5,454 nt of DNA from assembly GCA_036402155.1 (NCBI GenBank), contig DASWTL010000263.1, positions 1-5,454 on the forward strand, read 5' to 3'. A program made the translations under genes and the position numbers. Each line of letters begins with the position of its first letter. Positions within the stretch are counted from its first letter, which is position 1. Under the pieces are notes generated by a model. That model searched no databases and was not told the origin of the DNA. It saw nothing but the letters and a program-made list of their open reading frames with translations. This document shows positions 1 through 5,188 of this stretch, piece by piece. The DNA is from DASWTL01 sp036402155 (GTDB taxonomy: Bacteria > Bacteroidota > Bacteroidia > Sphingobacteriales > Sphingobacteriaceae).

Positions 1-418
1 AACAGGCAGCAGCTCTAACCCATCTTCCCAGATATGCGTTTCAAGTGATGCTGTATCTGCCCATCTCCGCAGCGGTGGCACATTAGGTGCCTGCAGCGGA
101 GGAAGTATTTCGGAAAACACATTTACTGACAATAATTCGGAGCAGAATACGATCTCTGAGCTAAGCGCTTTCCCTAATCCAACCACTTCTCAGACAACCG
201 TGACCTTTACTTTAAGCGAGCCGGAAAGACAACTGATCCTGGATATTTACGATATGGCAGGTTCCAGGTTAAACCGCATTTATTCGGGAAATGCCGAAGC
301 CAACAGAACGTACAGCTTTCCTGTAGATCTTGGCAATTATCTGGGCGAGGTATTTATACTTCGTTTAATTACGCCTAAAAAGATCTATAACTTTAAACTT
401 TTAAAAGAAAAGAAGTAA
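1..418 (+). CDS. C-terminal part of a T9SS-secreted protein (Por sorting domain), 5' end outside window
   Basis: The frame is open from the left edge, so this is the last 138 residues of a longer protein. Residues 57-138 form a type IX secretion C-terminal sorting domain: FPNP at 57-60, then a beta-rich stretch with LDIYDMAGSRL (80-90), VDLGNY (108-113), FILRL (118-122) and a Lys-rich end. Such domains direct cargo through the outer-membrane type IX system and are removed or used for surface anchoring. Residues 11-31 carry a Cys-Val...Asp-Ala-Val-x-Ala-His-Leu...Leu-Gly-x-Cys pattern (C12, H21, C31), which I recognise from Bacteroidota secreted proteins where it usually follows a Cys-His pair; that pair would lie just outside the window. 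A Ser/Asn-rich linker (32-55) joins the two parts. A GTG at position 200 is only an internal codon. The enzymatic or binding role of the whole protein cannot be told from this fragment. Confidence 0.85.
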   Translation, partial: TGSSSNPSSQICVSSDAVSAHLRSGGTLGACSGGSISENTFTDNNSEQNTISELSAFPNPTTSQTTVTFTLSEPERQLILDIYDMAGSRLNRIYSGNAEANRTYSFPVDLGNYLGEVFILRLITPKKIYNFKLLKEKK

Positions 419-435
419 CCGGATATAACTAACTG

Positions 436-468
436 AAAAAAGCACCTGCCAATCGCGGGTGCTTTTTT
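436..468. terminator. Bidirectional intrinsic terminator between convergent genes
   Basis: The arms GCACC (442-446) and GGTGC (458-462) pair perfectly. They are flanked by six A on the left (436-441) and six T on the right (463-468), which extend the stem to 11 pairs around an 11-base loop. Read rightward, the T run ends transcripts of the secreted-protein gene, whose stop is 17 bases upstream. Read leftward, the A run becomes the U tract for the xth transcript, whose stop codon ends at 514, about 45 bases away. The position between two convergent genes fits a shared terminator well. Confidence 0.85.
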
Positions 469-513
469 ATTTCCGGCTTAGTTAAATCATGTAAGCCCGA
501 TGAGATGGCTGCT

Positions 514-1293
514 TTAACTCTTTAAATCCAATTTAATCCAAACCGGTGCATGATCACTTGTTTTCTCCCATCCGCGCACTTCTTTGTCAACACCGGCAGC
601 AATCAGGCGTTTCTCAAGATGAGAAGTAAGCAGAAAATGGTCAATGCGTAAACCGGCATTCCGGCCATATGCATTTCGAAAATAATCCCAAAACGTATAT
701 ATGGTTTCGTTCGGGTACAGTTTTCTTATTGCATCTGTCCAGCCCTGCTCGGTAAGTTCATGAAATGCGGCGCGTACTTCCGGACGGAACAGTGCATCAT
801 CTACCCATCGCTCAGGTTTATAAACATCCAGTTCAGTGGGCATCACATTAAAATCGCCGGTCATTACTATTGGAATGTCCAAATTCATAAGATCCTGAGC
901 ATGAAGCTGAAGTCGCTTAAACCAGCCCAGTTTATAATCAAATTTAGGCCCGGGTGCAGGATTCCCGTTCGGGAGATAGAGACAGGCGATACGCACACCA
1001 TTTACCAAAGCCTCAATATAACGGCTTTGAACGTCGTCATCATCTCCGGGAAGGGCACGCTTGATTTCTTCGGGCTTTCCGAGACGCGAAAGGATGGCTA
1101 CGCCGTTCCAGCTTTTCTGACCATGCCAGATAGCGCTGTAACCGGCATCTTCTATCGCCTGTACAGGAAACTTTTCATGCGGGGCTTTTAACTCCTGCAG
1201 ACAGGCAATGTCCGGTTTGCTTTCCTCAAGCCAGCGAAGCAGCACCGGCAGGCGTCCATTAATACCATTAACATTGTAGGTGGCTATTTTCAT
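514..1293 (-). CDS. xth: Exodeoxyribonuclease III (AP endonuclease, ExoIII family)
   Basis: This encodes 259 residues, close to the usual ExoIII length (E. coli XthA is 268). The enzyme cuts DNA 5' of abasic sites in base-excision repair and has 3'-5' exonuclease and 3'-phosphatase activity on duplex DNA. All catalytic positions of the endonuclease/exonuclease/phosphatase fold are visible: N7 in TYNVNGI, E34 in LQELK, Y106 in LYLPNG, D147 and N149 in TGDFNV, D218 in LRIDH, and D247-H248 in SDHAPVW. The motifs GQKSWNGVAI (58-67) and FWDYFRNAYGRNAGLRIDH (201-219) are typical of the form common in Proteobacteria. The ATG at 1291-1293 is chosen because the first residues, MKIATYNVNG, match the family N-terminus; no Shine-Dalgarno sequence precedes it. 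Sampled 60-base blocks have 42-58% GC, above the NTF2-like neighbour (37% in one block), which may indicate transfer. A heptamer repeat occupies the region just upstream. Confidence 0.95.
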   Translation of the reverse strand: MKIATYNVNGINGRLPVLLRWLEESKPDIACLQELKAPHEKFPVQAIEDAGYSAIWHGQKSWNGVAILSRLGKPEEIKRALPGDDDDVQSRYIEALVNGVRIACLYLPNGNPAPGPKFDYKLGWFKRLQLHAQDLMNLDIPIVMTGDFNVMPTELDVYKPERWVDDALFRPEVRAAFHELTEQGWTDAIRKLYPNETIYTFWDYFRNAYGRNAGLRIDHFLLTSHLEKRLIAAGVDKEVRGWEKTSDHAPVWIKLDLKS

Positions 1294-1296
1294 GTG

Positions 1297-1343
1297 ATGA
1301 GTATTGGGTAGTGAGTAGTGAGTAGTGAGTAGTGAGTACTGAG
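1297..1343. repeat. Tandem heptamer repeat (GTGAGTA)n upstream of xth
   Basis: Four perfect head-to-tail copies of GTGAGTA occupy 1311-1338. Degenerate copies flank them: ATGAGTA (1297-1303), TTGGGTA (1304-1310) and a partial CTGAG (1339-1343), so the period of seven holds for about 47 bases. On the coding strand of xth the unit reads TACTCAC, and the array ends 3 bases before the start codon, filling the place of the 5' leader and ribosome-binding region. It resembles the short tandemly repeated heptamers known from other bacterial genomes. Copy number may vary by slippage; whether that affects xth expression is unknown. Confidence 0.85.
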
Positions 1344-1420
1344 AAAAGCATAATAGAGTAAATGAATTTTGCTACCATTAAGTTCATTTTTTGGTCTAAA
1401 AAGCCCTTTATCTCAATAGT

Positions 1421-1849
1421 TTATTCCTTCAATTTTGTTGAGTGTAATAATTTAATTTTCCACATGCCATTTTTCTTAATCAACACAGCGCTTTCCAGCC
1501 ACTTAATGGTTTGCATTCTCCCCTGATCCTTAAATTCTGCAGTATTATAATAACTAACCCAGGCAGTATGCCTTTGTTGTTCTGTGGATATAAATTGAAA
1601 ATTATTCATCCGTTGCACTTTTGAGTTTTTACGAAGGCTGAACCTTTTTGCTAGAGTGTCAAGATTCCAAATAGCGCCATCCTCCAGAAGCAGAAGATCA
1701 TCAGTGGAATATTTCTTCACCTTATCGATATTAATTTCAGAAAACCCATCAAAAAAATAAGTAACAGATGCTTCTATCTTATTCTTTTGCGCAAACAATC
1801 CGCCTGAGAAAAGTAAGGTACAGGTAAGAAGAACTAAAAGGTTTCTCAT
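1421..1849 (-). CDS. Exported NTF2-like (DUF4440/SnoaL-type) protein
   Basis: The protein has 142 residues from the ATG at 1847-1849. Residues 1-20 look like a Sec signal peptide: R2, a hydrophobic core LLVLLTCTLLF, and a predicted cut after LFA (18-20). The mature part has the cone-shaped NTF2 pattern: an N-terminal helix (KIEASVTYFFDGFSEINIDK, 24-43), an acidic and leucine-rich turn (DDLLLLEDG, 50-58), WNLDTL (61-66), and C-terminal strands with HTAWVSYYNTAEF (94-106) and IKWLESAVLIKKNGMWKIKLLHST (115-138). The final W-L-E-S-A-V-L and W-K-I-x-L-L-H-S-T strands are typical of Bacteroidota DUF4440-type proteins. These fold as small pockets, sometimes enzymatic, but no catalytic residue can be assigned here; the role is unknown and the site is probably periplasmic. 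A longer reading from TTG at 1877-1879 would add ten polar residues before the signal peptide and overlaps the predicted promoter, so I reject it. Confidence 0.75.
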   Translation of the reverse strand: MRNLLVLLTCTLLFSGGLFAQKNKIEASVTYFFDGFSEINIDKVKKYSTDDLLLLEDGAIWNLDTLAKRFSLRKNSKVQRMNNFQFISTEQQRHTAWVSYYNTAEFKDQGRMQTIKWLESAVLIKKNGMWKIKLLHSTKLKE

Positions 1850-1876
1850 AACGCTGATATCAGTTGAAGCATTACT

Positions 1877-1907
1877 CAAATATCTGCTTTAATTTGTTGT
1901 TTAAAAA
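1877..1907 (-). promoter_or_regulatory. Possible promoter of the NTF2-like gene (Bacteroidota type)
   Basis: On the - strand GATATTTG (1884-1877) matches five of the six fixed positions of the -7 consensus TAnnTTTG. A T run (1907-1904, TTTT) stands 19 bases upstream where TTTG is expected. The implied leader to the ATG at 1849 is about 20-25 bases. The match is incomplete and rests on consensus only. Confidence 0.35.
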
Positions 1908-2020
1908 ATCCTGTGCTTTCCTGGAGGATATTGTAATAGTCATTAAAGCTGAAGATCATGTCATAAACAGCAAAACCTCAGATCTCTCCAAGGCTTTACA
2001 TATGACCCAACAACAACCAA

Positions 2021-2752
2021 TTAATGACCCGCCAGCTGCCCCCCATCCACATTTAAAACCACTCCCGTTAGAAAATTGCTGTTAGCCAGGTAATAGCAAG
2101 CTTGTGCAATATCATCAACTTCCCCGATCCGGTTAAGCAATTGCAACCCGGCTAATGAATCCGGATCATCAACACCAACTTTACCTTGCAAAGGGGATCT
2201 TATTATTCCCGGAGCTATGGCGTTAACGCGGATATTATTCTTTGCAAACTCGGCAGCCAACTGTTTTGTAAGCGCATGAATACCGCCTTTACTTGCTATA
2301 GGTGCAGTTGCGGGAAGTCCAGCCAATGCATGATCTACCAGAACAGTACCGATATTAATAATCAGCCCTTCATTCTGCTTCAGCATTGCCTTAACTGCAG
2401 CCTGGGAAGTAAAATAAGTCCCTTTTAAATTTACGCGTAAAAACAGGTCCAGATCGTTTTCGTCTACATCCAGAAAAGGTTTGGGCTGAAAGATCCCGGC
2501 ATTGTTCACCAGCACATCCACAGAACCAAAATGATCAATTGCTGCCTGTACCAGTTTTTCTCCTGTCCGCTTATCCCCTACGTCACCCGCTATGCTAACT
2601 GCATTTTCCGGTGAACCCAGCTCTTCAAAGGCCCTTTTCAGATTTTCTTCAGACGCAGAGTTTAAAACAACATTCCATTGATTATTTAAAAAAAATTGGG
2701 CAATACCCTTCCCTATCCCGGAAGATGATCCCGTTACGATGATTGTTTTCAT
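2021..2752 (-). CDS. SDR-family oxidoreductase with non-canonical active site
   Basis: The protein has 243 residues, a normal length for a classical short-chain dehydrogenase/reductase. It has the Rossmann nucleotide-binding motif TGSSSGIG (7-14), a D57 in the AGDVGD stretch, NNAG (83-86), N108 in RVNLKG, and the C-terminal PG (181-182) with GGQ near residue 239. These support NAD(P) binding. The catalytic region is odd: in the Y-x-x-x-K motif the lysine remains (K155 in ASKGG) but the Tyr position is P151 (PIASK), and the Ser region reads INIGTVLVD (132-140) with T136 and no Ser at the usual spacing. Substrate and reaction therefore cannot be assumed; I recall similar divergent SDRs in other bacteria but cannot verify them here. 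The ATG at 2750-2752 gives the family start MKTIIVTG; a TTG 39 bases upstream lies inside the tautomerase gene. It starts 10 bases after the tautomerase stop and is probably co-transcribed with it. Confidence 0.88.
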   Translation of the reverse strand: MKTIIVTGSSSGIGKGIAQFFLNNQWNVVLNSASEENLKRAFEELGSPENAVSIAGDVGDKRTGEKLVQAAIDHFGSVDVLVNNAGIFQPKPFLDVDENDLDLFLRVNLKGTYFTSQAAVKAMLKQNEGLIINIGTVLVDHALAGLPATAPIASKGGIHALTKQLAAEFAKNNIRVNAIAPGIIRSPLQGKVGVDDPDSLAGLQLLNRIGEVDDIAQACYYLANSNFLTGVVLNVDGGQLAGH

Positions 2753-2762
2753 GAAAGTACGT

Positions 2763-2951
2763 TTATCGGTCTGACACTTGTTTGCTGCCAATTCCCCAGT
2801 TATCCGTGTTTACCTCGTCAATAATAACGACTGTAGTTTCAGGATTTTTATTCAACACCCTGACCATCAGTTCGGTAGCACCCTCAATCAATTGTCTTTT
2901 TTGTTCACGGGTAATTCCGGTATCAGTAACCTTGATGTTAATATATGGCAT
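2763..2951 (-). CDS. Tautomerase-family protein (4-oxalocrotonate tautomerase-like)
   Basis: The encoded protein has 62 residues, the length of the 4-OT subgroup of the tautomerase superfamily, which works as an oligomer. MPYINIKVT puts Pro directly after Met, so removal of Met gives the N-terminal Pro1 that serves as catalytic base. EQKRQLIEG, the ETTVVIIDEV strand and NWGIG (50-54, Pro1 numbering) follow the family pattern. Compared with Pseudomonas 4-OT, the substrate-binding Arg11 falls in a region (GITREQK) with no equivalent Arg, Arg39 is Val40, and Phe50 is Trp51. It is thus unlikely to act on 4-oxalocrotonate; the true substrate is unknown. The ATG at 2949-2951 is fixed by Pro1. It lies 61 bases downstream of the AraC-type gene and 10 bases before the SDR gene, suggesting paired action on a carbonyl compound, which is an inference. 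Confidence 0.9.
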   Translation of the reverse strand: MPYINIKVTDTGITREQKRQLIEGATELMVRVLNKNPETTVVIIDEVNTDNWGIGSKQVSDR

Positions 2952-2964
2952 AATGAAAAATTTT

Positions 2965-2977
2965 CTTTTGTCAAAAG
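2965..2977. promoter_or_regulatory. Perfect 13-base palindrome, possible operator of the tautomerase-SDR pair
   Basis: CTTTTG (2965-2970) and CAAAAG (2972-2977) are exact inverted copies around a single central base. The site overlaps the predicted -7 element and the expected transcription start of the tautomerase gene, a position where a bound dimer would repress. Part of the symmetry comes from the promoter consensus itself (TTTTG), so it could be chance. AraC-type regulators usually bind direct repeats, so a different protein would be the more natural reader. Confidence 0.35.
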
Positions 2978-3003
2978 TCCAATTCTAACGGCCCGGAAAC
3001 AAG
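2972..3003 (-). promoter_or_regulatory. Possible promoter of the tautomerase-SDR operon
   Basis: On the - strand GACTTTTG (2979-2972) fits five of six positions of TAnnTTTG, and CTTG (3003-3000) stands 20 bases upstream in place of TTTG. The expected start of transcription is near 2965, about 14 bases before the tautomerase ATG. The upstream element is only ten bases beyond the AraC stop codon, so read-through from that gene is also possible. Confidence 0.38.
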
Positions 3004-3012
3004 GTAAAAAAC

Positions 3013-3846
3013 TTACAATGTATGGTAATTTTTACTCCTGTTGCGAAACTCGGAAGGAGTTATGCCGGTGTTTTTCTTAAAGTACTTAACCATATTTGTA
3101 GGCTCGTCAAAGCCTAAACTGTATGAAATTTCCTTAACCGGGATGTTAGTTGCAGCAAGTAGTCTTTTTATTTCCAGAACCAAACGTTCGGTAATTATTT
3201 CCTTGGGTGTTTTATTGCAGTACTGGTTAGTATACCGGGCCAGTGAATTATAGGTAAGGTTTAAGTTTCCTGTATAAAAACCAACCTTTTGAATATTTCG
3301 AAAGTTTGATTCCAACAACGCGGTAAAGTTACCGACTACTTCCATGTAGCCCGTCGTCTGATTTACAGACTGCCGGGAATACAAGTCAGCACAGTAGATC
3401 AAGATGAGTTGAAGTAAATGAAAACCCGACAACGACCGGATCCCGCTGTTGAGCGTAAGATTGATCTCCTGCAGCTGGTAGCTTAAACTTTCCAGGTATC
3501 TGTAATCCTGATCCTCAAGTTTAAGTATCTGCTTGCCGTTAAAGTGCTCGCGAATACAAAATGAGAACATCCTTAAAACATCCTCATTGGCGGTCTTAAT
3601 GAAATCAGGAGGAAAAACCAGGGATATGAACTGTTGTGGCTCCTCAGACAAATTAAAGCTTACCTGTTGATCTTTAGATATAATAACAATGCTATTGGCC
3701 TGAATGGTATACTCATTAAAATCGACCGTATATCTCCCGCTTGACTGCCGAAAAATAAAAACGGCAAATGATCCTTCATTCCGCGGCCGACCATTGAATA
3801 AATCCGGAACCTCATTTAAATGCACATGTACTATTTCCTGAACCAT
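3013..3846 (-). CDS. AraC-family transcriptional regulator
   Basis: From the ATG at 3844-3846 the protein has 277 residues, a normal AraC length. The N-terminal part (about 1-150) reads as a cupin-like sensor region with alternating strands (FAVFIFRQSSGRYTVDF, IVIISKDQQVSF, QFISLVFPPDF); the effector is unknown. The C-terminal 95 residues hold the two helix-turn-helix motifs of the AraC DNA-binding domain: LTYNSLARYTNQYCNKTPKEI (helix region around 197-217), then IPVKEISYSLGFDEPTN (235-251) and the family signature YFKKNTGITPSEFR (255-268). I chose this ATG because GGAAAG lies 8-13 bases upstream and it leaves a leader of about 30 bases after the predicted promoter. An ATG at 3865-3867 would give 284 residues and is possible; a TTG at 3910-3912 is inside the promoter and is rejected. 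The gene precedes the tautomerase and SDR genes on the same strand and probably regulates them. Confidence 0.88.
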   Translation of the reverse strand: MVQEIVHVHLNEVPDLFNGRPRNEGSFAVFIFRQSSGRYTVDFNEYTIQANSIVIISKDQQVSFNLSEEPQQFISLVFPPDFIKTANEDVLRMFSFCIREHFNGKQILKLEDQDYRYLESLSYQLQEINLTLNSGIRSLSGFHLLQLILIYCADLYSRQSVNQTTGYMEVVGNFTALLESNFRNIQKVGFYTGNLNLTYNSLARYTNQYCNKTPKEIITERLVLEIKRLLAATNIPVKEISYSLGFDEPTNMVKYFKKNTGITPSEFRNRSKNYHTL

Positions 3847-3882
3847 ATGAAGATCTTTCCAAACCATGGTGAAGGTATGAGG

Positions 3883-3913
3883 AAAAGTTAGTTTTGGAAA
3901 AAACAGAAACAAA
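3883..3913 (-). promoter_or_regulatory. Bacteroidota-type promoter of the AraC-family gene
   Basis: On the - strand TTTG (3913-3910) is an exact -33 element. It is followed after 19 bases by TAACTTTT (3890-3883), which matches TAnnTTTG at all fixed positions but the last. Transcription would begin near 3876, giving a leader of about 30 bases to the ATG at 3846 but only about 9 to the ATG at 3867. This is the best promoter match in the window. Confidence 0.5.
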
Positions 3914-3978
3914 TGATGACAATTCTCAGATCTAGCGGTGTTAAAGCACCATATGCATCAAATTAACGTTTAAAAACT

Positions 3979-4113
3979 ATGAAACCTGTCGAAATTCCAT
4001 ATACCAGATCGGATCGCTTTACGAAGGAAAAAATGTTTACCACGCCGGATAAAGCAAAACGGATACCCAGGAAGCTGAAAAAAAAGCGCAATAAACAGAA
4101 TCGGGGGCAGTAA
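3979..4113 (+). CDS. Possible small, highly basic protein (44 residues), function unknown
   Basis: An ATG at 3979 opens a frame of 44 residues ending in TAA at 4111-4113, in the only long gap of the window (3847-4166). The product has 10 Lys and 6 Arg against 4 Asp/Glu, net charge about +12, concentrated in the second half (KAKRIPRKLKKKRNKQNRGQ, residues 25-44). The first half, KPVEIPYTRSDRFTKEKMF, is more ordinary and contains two Tyr/Phe-flanked Arg pairs. There is no signal peptide or membrane segment. The charge suggests nucleic-acid or ribosome binding, which is inference only; I do not recognise a family. No Shine-Dalgarno sequence and no clear promoter are visible, though that is normal in this phylum. 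It is divergent from the AraC-family gene and convergent with the VOC gene. It is not the shadow of another gene in that interval; the chance of a random ORF remains real. Confidence 0.5.
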   Translation: MKPVEIPYTRSDRFTKEKMFTTPDKAKRIPRKLKKKRNKQNRGQ

Positions 4114-4123
4114 ATGCCCCCGA
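4101..4123. terminator. Strong GC-rich hairpin, possible shared terminator without a clear T tract
   Basis: TCGGGGGCA (4101-4109) pairs perfectly with TGCCCCCGA (4115-4123) around the five-base loop GTAAA. The stop codon of the small basic ORF lies in the loop and second arm boundary (4111-4113). On the - strand the hairpin begins 43 bases after the stop of the VOC gene. No run of T follows directly on either strand; on the - strand a run of eight T occurs about 17 bases further on. It may therefore be a transcript-stabilising or imperfect terminator structure between convergent genes. Confidence 0.5.
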
Positions 4124-4166
4124 AGATCCCGTACTGTTTGCACCCTTCTGATGGATGAATTTTCCG

Positions 4167-4607
4167 TTATTTTTGCGGCTCGTTTTGTGCAGAATAATTG
4201 ATCATCCAGCATACTCCGTATTTATCTTTAAAGCTGCCAAAATAATCACCCCAAAACTGATCTTCCATAGGCATTTCTATCTCGCCACCCGCCGATAAGC
4301 CTGCAAATAACCGGTCTGCTTCCTCCCTGCTTTCAGGACTGACGCAAATATAATTGTTGTTTCCTACAACCAATTTGTGCCCGGCCGAAGGCATTATGTC
4401 CGAAGCCATGAGCATATCTCCGCCCGTTATGGGCAGGGCAATATGCATTACCCGGTTTTTTTCTGCTTCAGGAATATTTTCAAAGCCTGGCGCCTCGCCC
4501 ATTCTCATAACACCTCCGGCAAACTCGCCACCAAAAACCGATTTGTAAAAATTAAATGCCTCTTCGGCATTGCCATCAAAGTTGAGATACGAATTTAATT
4601 TTGCCAT
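4167..4607 (-). CDS. VOC-superfamily protein, PhnB-like
   Basis: The protein has 146 residues with the two babbab repeats of the vicinal-oxygen-chelate (glyoxalase/bleomycin-resistance) fold in the PhnB-like arrangement. Seen are YLNFDGNAEEAFNFYKSVFG (7-26), a loop with GFENIPEAEKNRVMHIALPI (41-60) containing H55 where the family often has a ligand, NNNYICVS (83-90), EEADRLF (95-101), and the hallmark QFWGDYFGSFKDKYGVCWMI (117-136). Members occur by the dozen in Bacteroidota and mostly lack known substrates; the old label 3-demethylubiquinone-9 3-methyltransferase for this family is not supported here. It follows the DinB-like gene after 39 bases on the same strand and is probably the last gene of that unit. 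The ATG at 4605-4607 matches the usual N-terminus; only a weak AAGAAA precedes it. Confidence 0.9.
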   Translation of the reverse strand: MAKLNSYLNFDGNAEEAFNFYKSVFGGEFAGGVMRMGEAPGFENIPEAEKNRVMHIALPITGGDMLMASDIMPSAGHKLVVGNNNYICVSPESREEADRLFAGLSAGGEIEMPMEDQFWGDYFGSFKDKYGVCWMINYSAQNEPQK

Positions 4608-4646
4608 AATAGTTTCTTTTTAATAGTTATCAAAGGATAAATGTGT

Positions 4647-5171
4647 TTAATAGCCCAGACCCTCATCCACATCATATCTAACACCCTCATAATTCAGTAT
4701 TTTCCGCATCAGTCCTAACTGTCCGAAAAGATAGCTTTCACGGTCTATACACATCCCCACCATATTCAATTTATTCTCTTTCACATAGGAAATATTCATT
4801 CCGAAATCATAAGCCTGCATTAATTCTGCCTCATCAATGTGCAATAACTTTTGATATAATAGCGGTGATATTTTATGCCATTCTTTCTTTAACTCGTCCA
4901 GCGACGGGTATTCAGCATTTAAATCCAGAGCTTTGGCATCCTTAAACAGGTTTTCATTCGGATCCTTTTCGGGAAGTCCTAAAATACCTGCCAGCCAATA
5001 TCGGCAGTTAACCAGGTTGCCAACCATCCAGGCGAAATGATTCGTTTTATCTTCAATTCGCTTTTGAGCATCCGCTTCCTGAACACCAAGCAGCATATTG
5101 TTAAATGTCTGGCTGTGCATACGGTAGGCTGGGATAATAACTTCGAGTGACTTAGCTACAGGATTTTCCAT
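4647..5171 (-). CDS. DinB-like (YfiT-type four-helix) protein lacking canonical metal-binding histidines
   Basis: The protein has 174 residues, the usual length of the DinB/YfiT four-helix-bundle superfamily, which includes thiol-dependent transferases such as bacillithiol and mycothiol S-transferases and many stress-induced proteins. Helix 2 carries KTNHFAWMVGNLVNCRYWLAG (42-62), matching the W-x-x-G-H-L pattern, and the last helix REYS-like segment reads DRESYLFGQLGLMRKIL (143-159), matching H-E-x-Y-H-x-G-Q-L. The three metal ligands of active members would be at 52, 144 and 148, but these are Asn, Arg and Leu. It therefore probably binds no metal in the standard way, or forms a distinct Bacteroidota subgroup. 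The start ATG at 5169-5171 follows the AHSA1-type stop by 17 bases, so the two are almost certainly in one transcript. Confidence 0.85.
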   Translation of the reverse strand: MENPVAKSLEVIIPAYRMHSQTFNNMLLGVQEADAQKRIEDKTNHFAWMVGNLVNCRYWLAGILGLPEKDPNENLFKDAKALDLNAEYPSLDELKKEWHKISPLLYQKLLHIDEAELMQAYDFGMNISYVKENKLNMVGMCIDRESYLFGQLGLMRKILNYEGVRYDVDEGLGY

Positions 5172-5188
5172 AGTCTAAAATATTAGAT

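Noticed and set aside
475..497. Inverted repeat GGCTTA / TAAGCC with an 11-base loop
   Set aside because: Six pairs with a long loop and no T tract; the neighbouring hairpin at 436-468 explains termination on both strands.
760..1191. Open frame of 143 codons on the + strand within xth
   Set aside because: It is antisense to a gene with all catalytic motifs of ExoIII, and its own translation shows no domain or family pattern.
1854..1863. Palindrome CTGATATCAG just upstream of the NTF2-like ATG
   Set aside because: Ten bases of self-complementarity are easily found by chance, it does not extend outward, and it has no second copy here.
1850..1879. TTG start extending the NTF2-like protein by ten residues
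   Set aside because: It would place polar residues before a clear signal peptide and falls within the predicted -7 element.
1864..2085. Open frame of 73 codons on the + strand between the NTF2-like and SDR genes
   Set aside because: It starts with TTG, runs into the antisense of the SDR C-terminus and has a low-complexity proline-rich end there; no support as a gene.
2753..2791. TTG start extending the SDR by 13 residues
   Set aside because: It lies inside the tautomerase coding region and adds residues not found before the family's MKTIIVTG-like start.
2778..3080. Two overlapping + strand frames across the tautomerase gene
   Set aside because: They are antisense to the clearly recognised tautomerase and the end of the AraC-type gene, and their products show no recognisable pattern.
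3937..3950. GGTG / CACC inverted repeat between the AraC gene and the small ORF
   Set aside because: Only four pairs, no T tract and no conserved context visible.
3970..4212. Open frame of 80 codons on the - strand next to the VOC gene
   Set aside because: It overlaps the VOC 3' end in another frame and is antisense to the small basic ORF; Lys-rich codons read backwards explain its Phe/Leu runs.
5175..5188. Inverted repeat TCTAA / TTAGA between the AHSA1-type and DinB-like genes
   Set aside because: Five A/T-rich pairs in a 17-base intergenic gap are too weak to be a terminator or operator.
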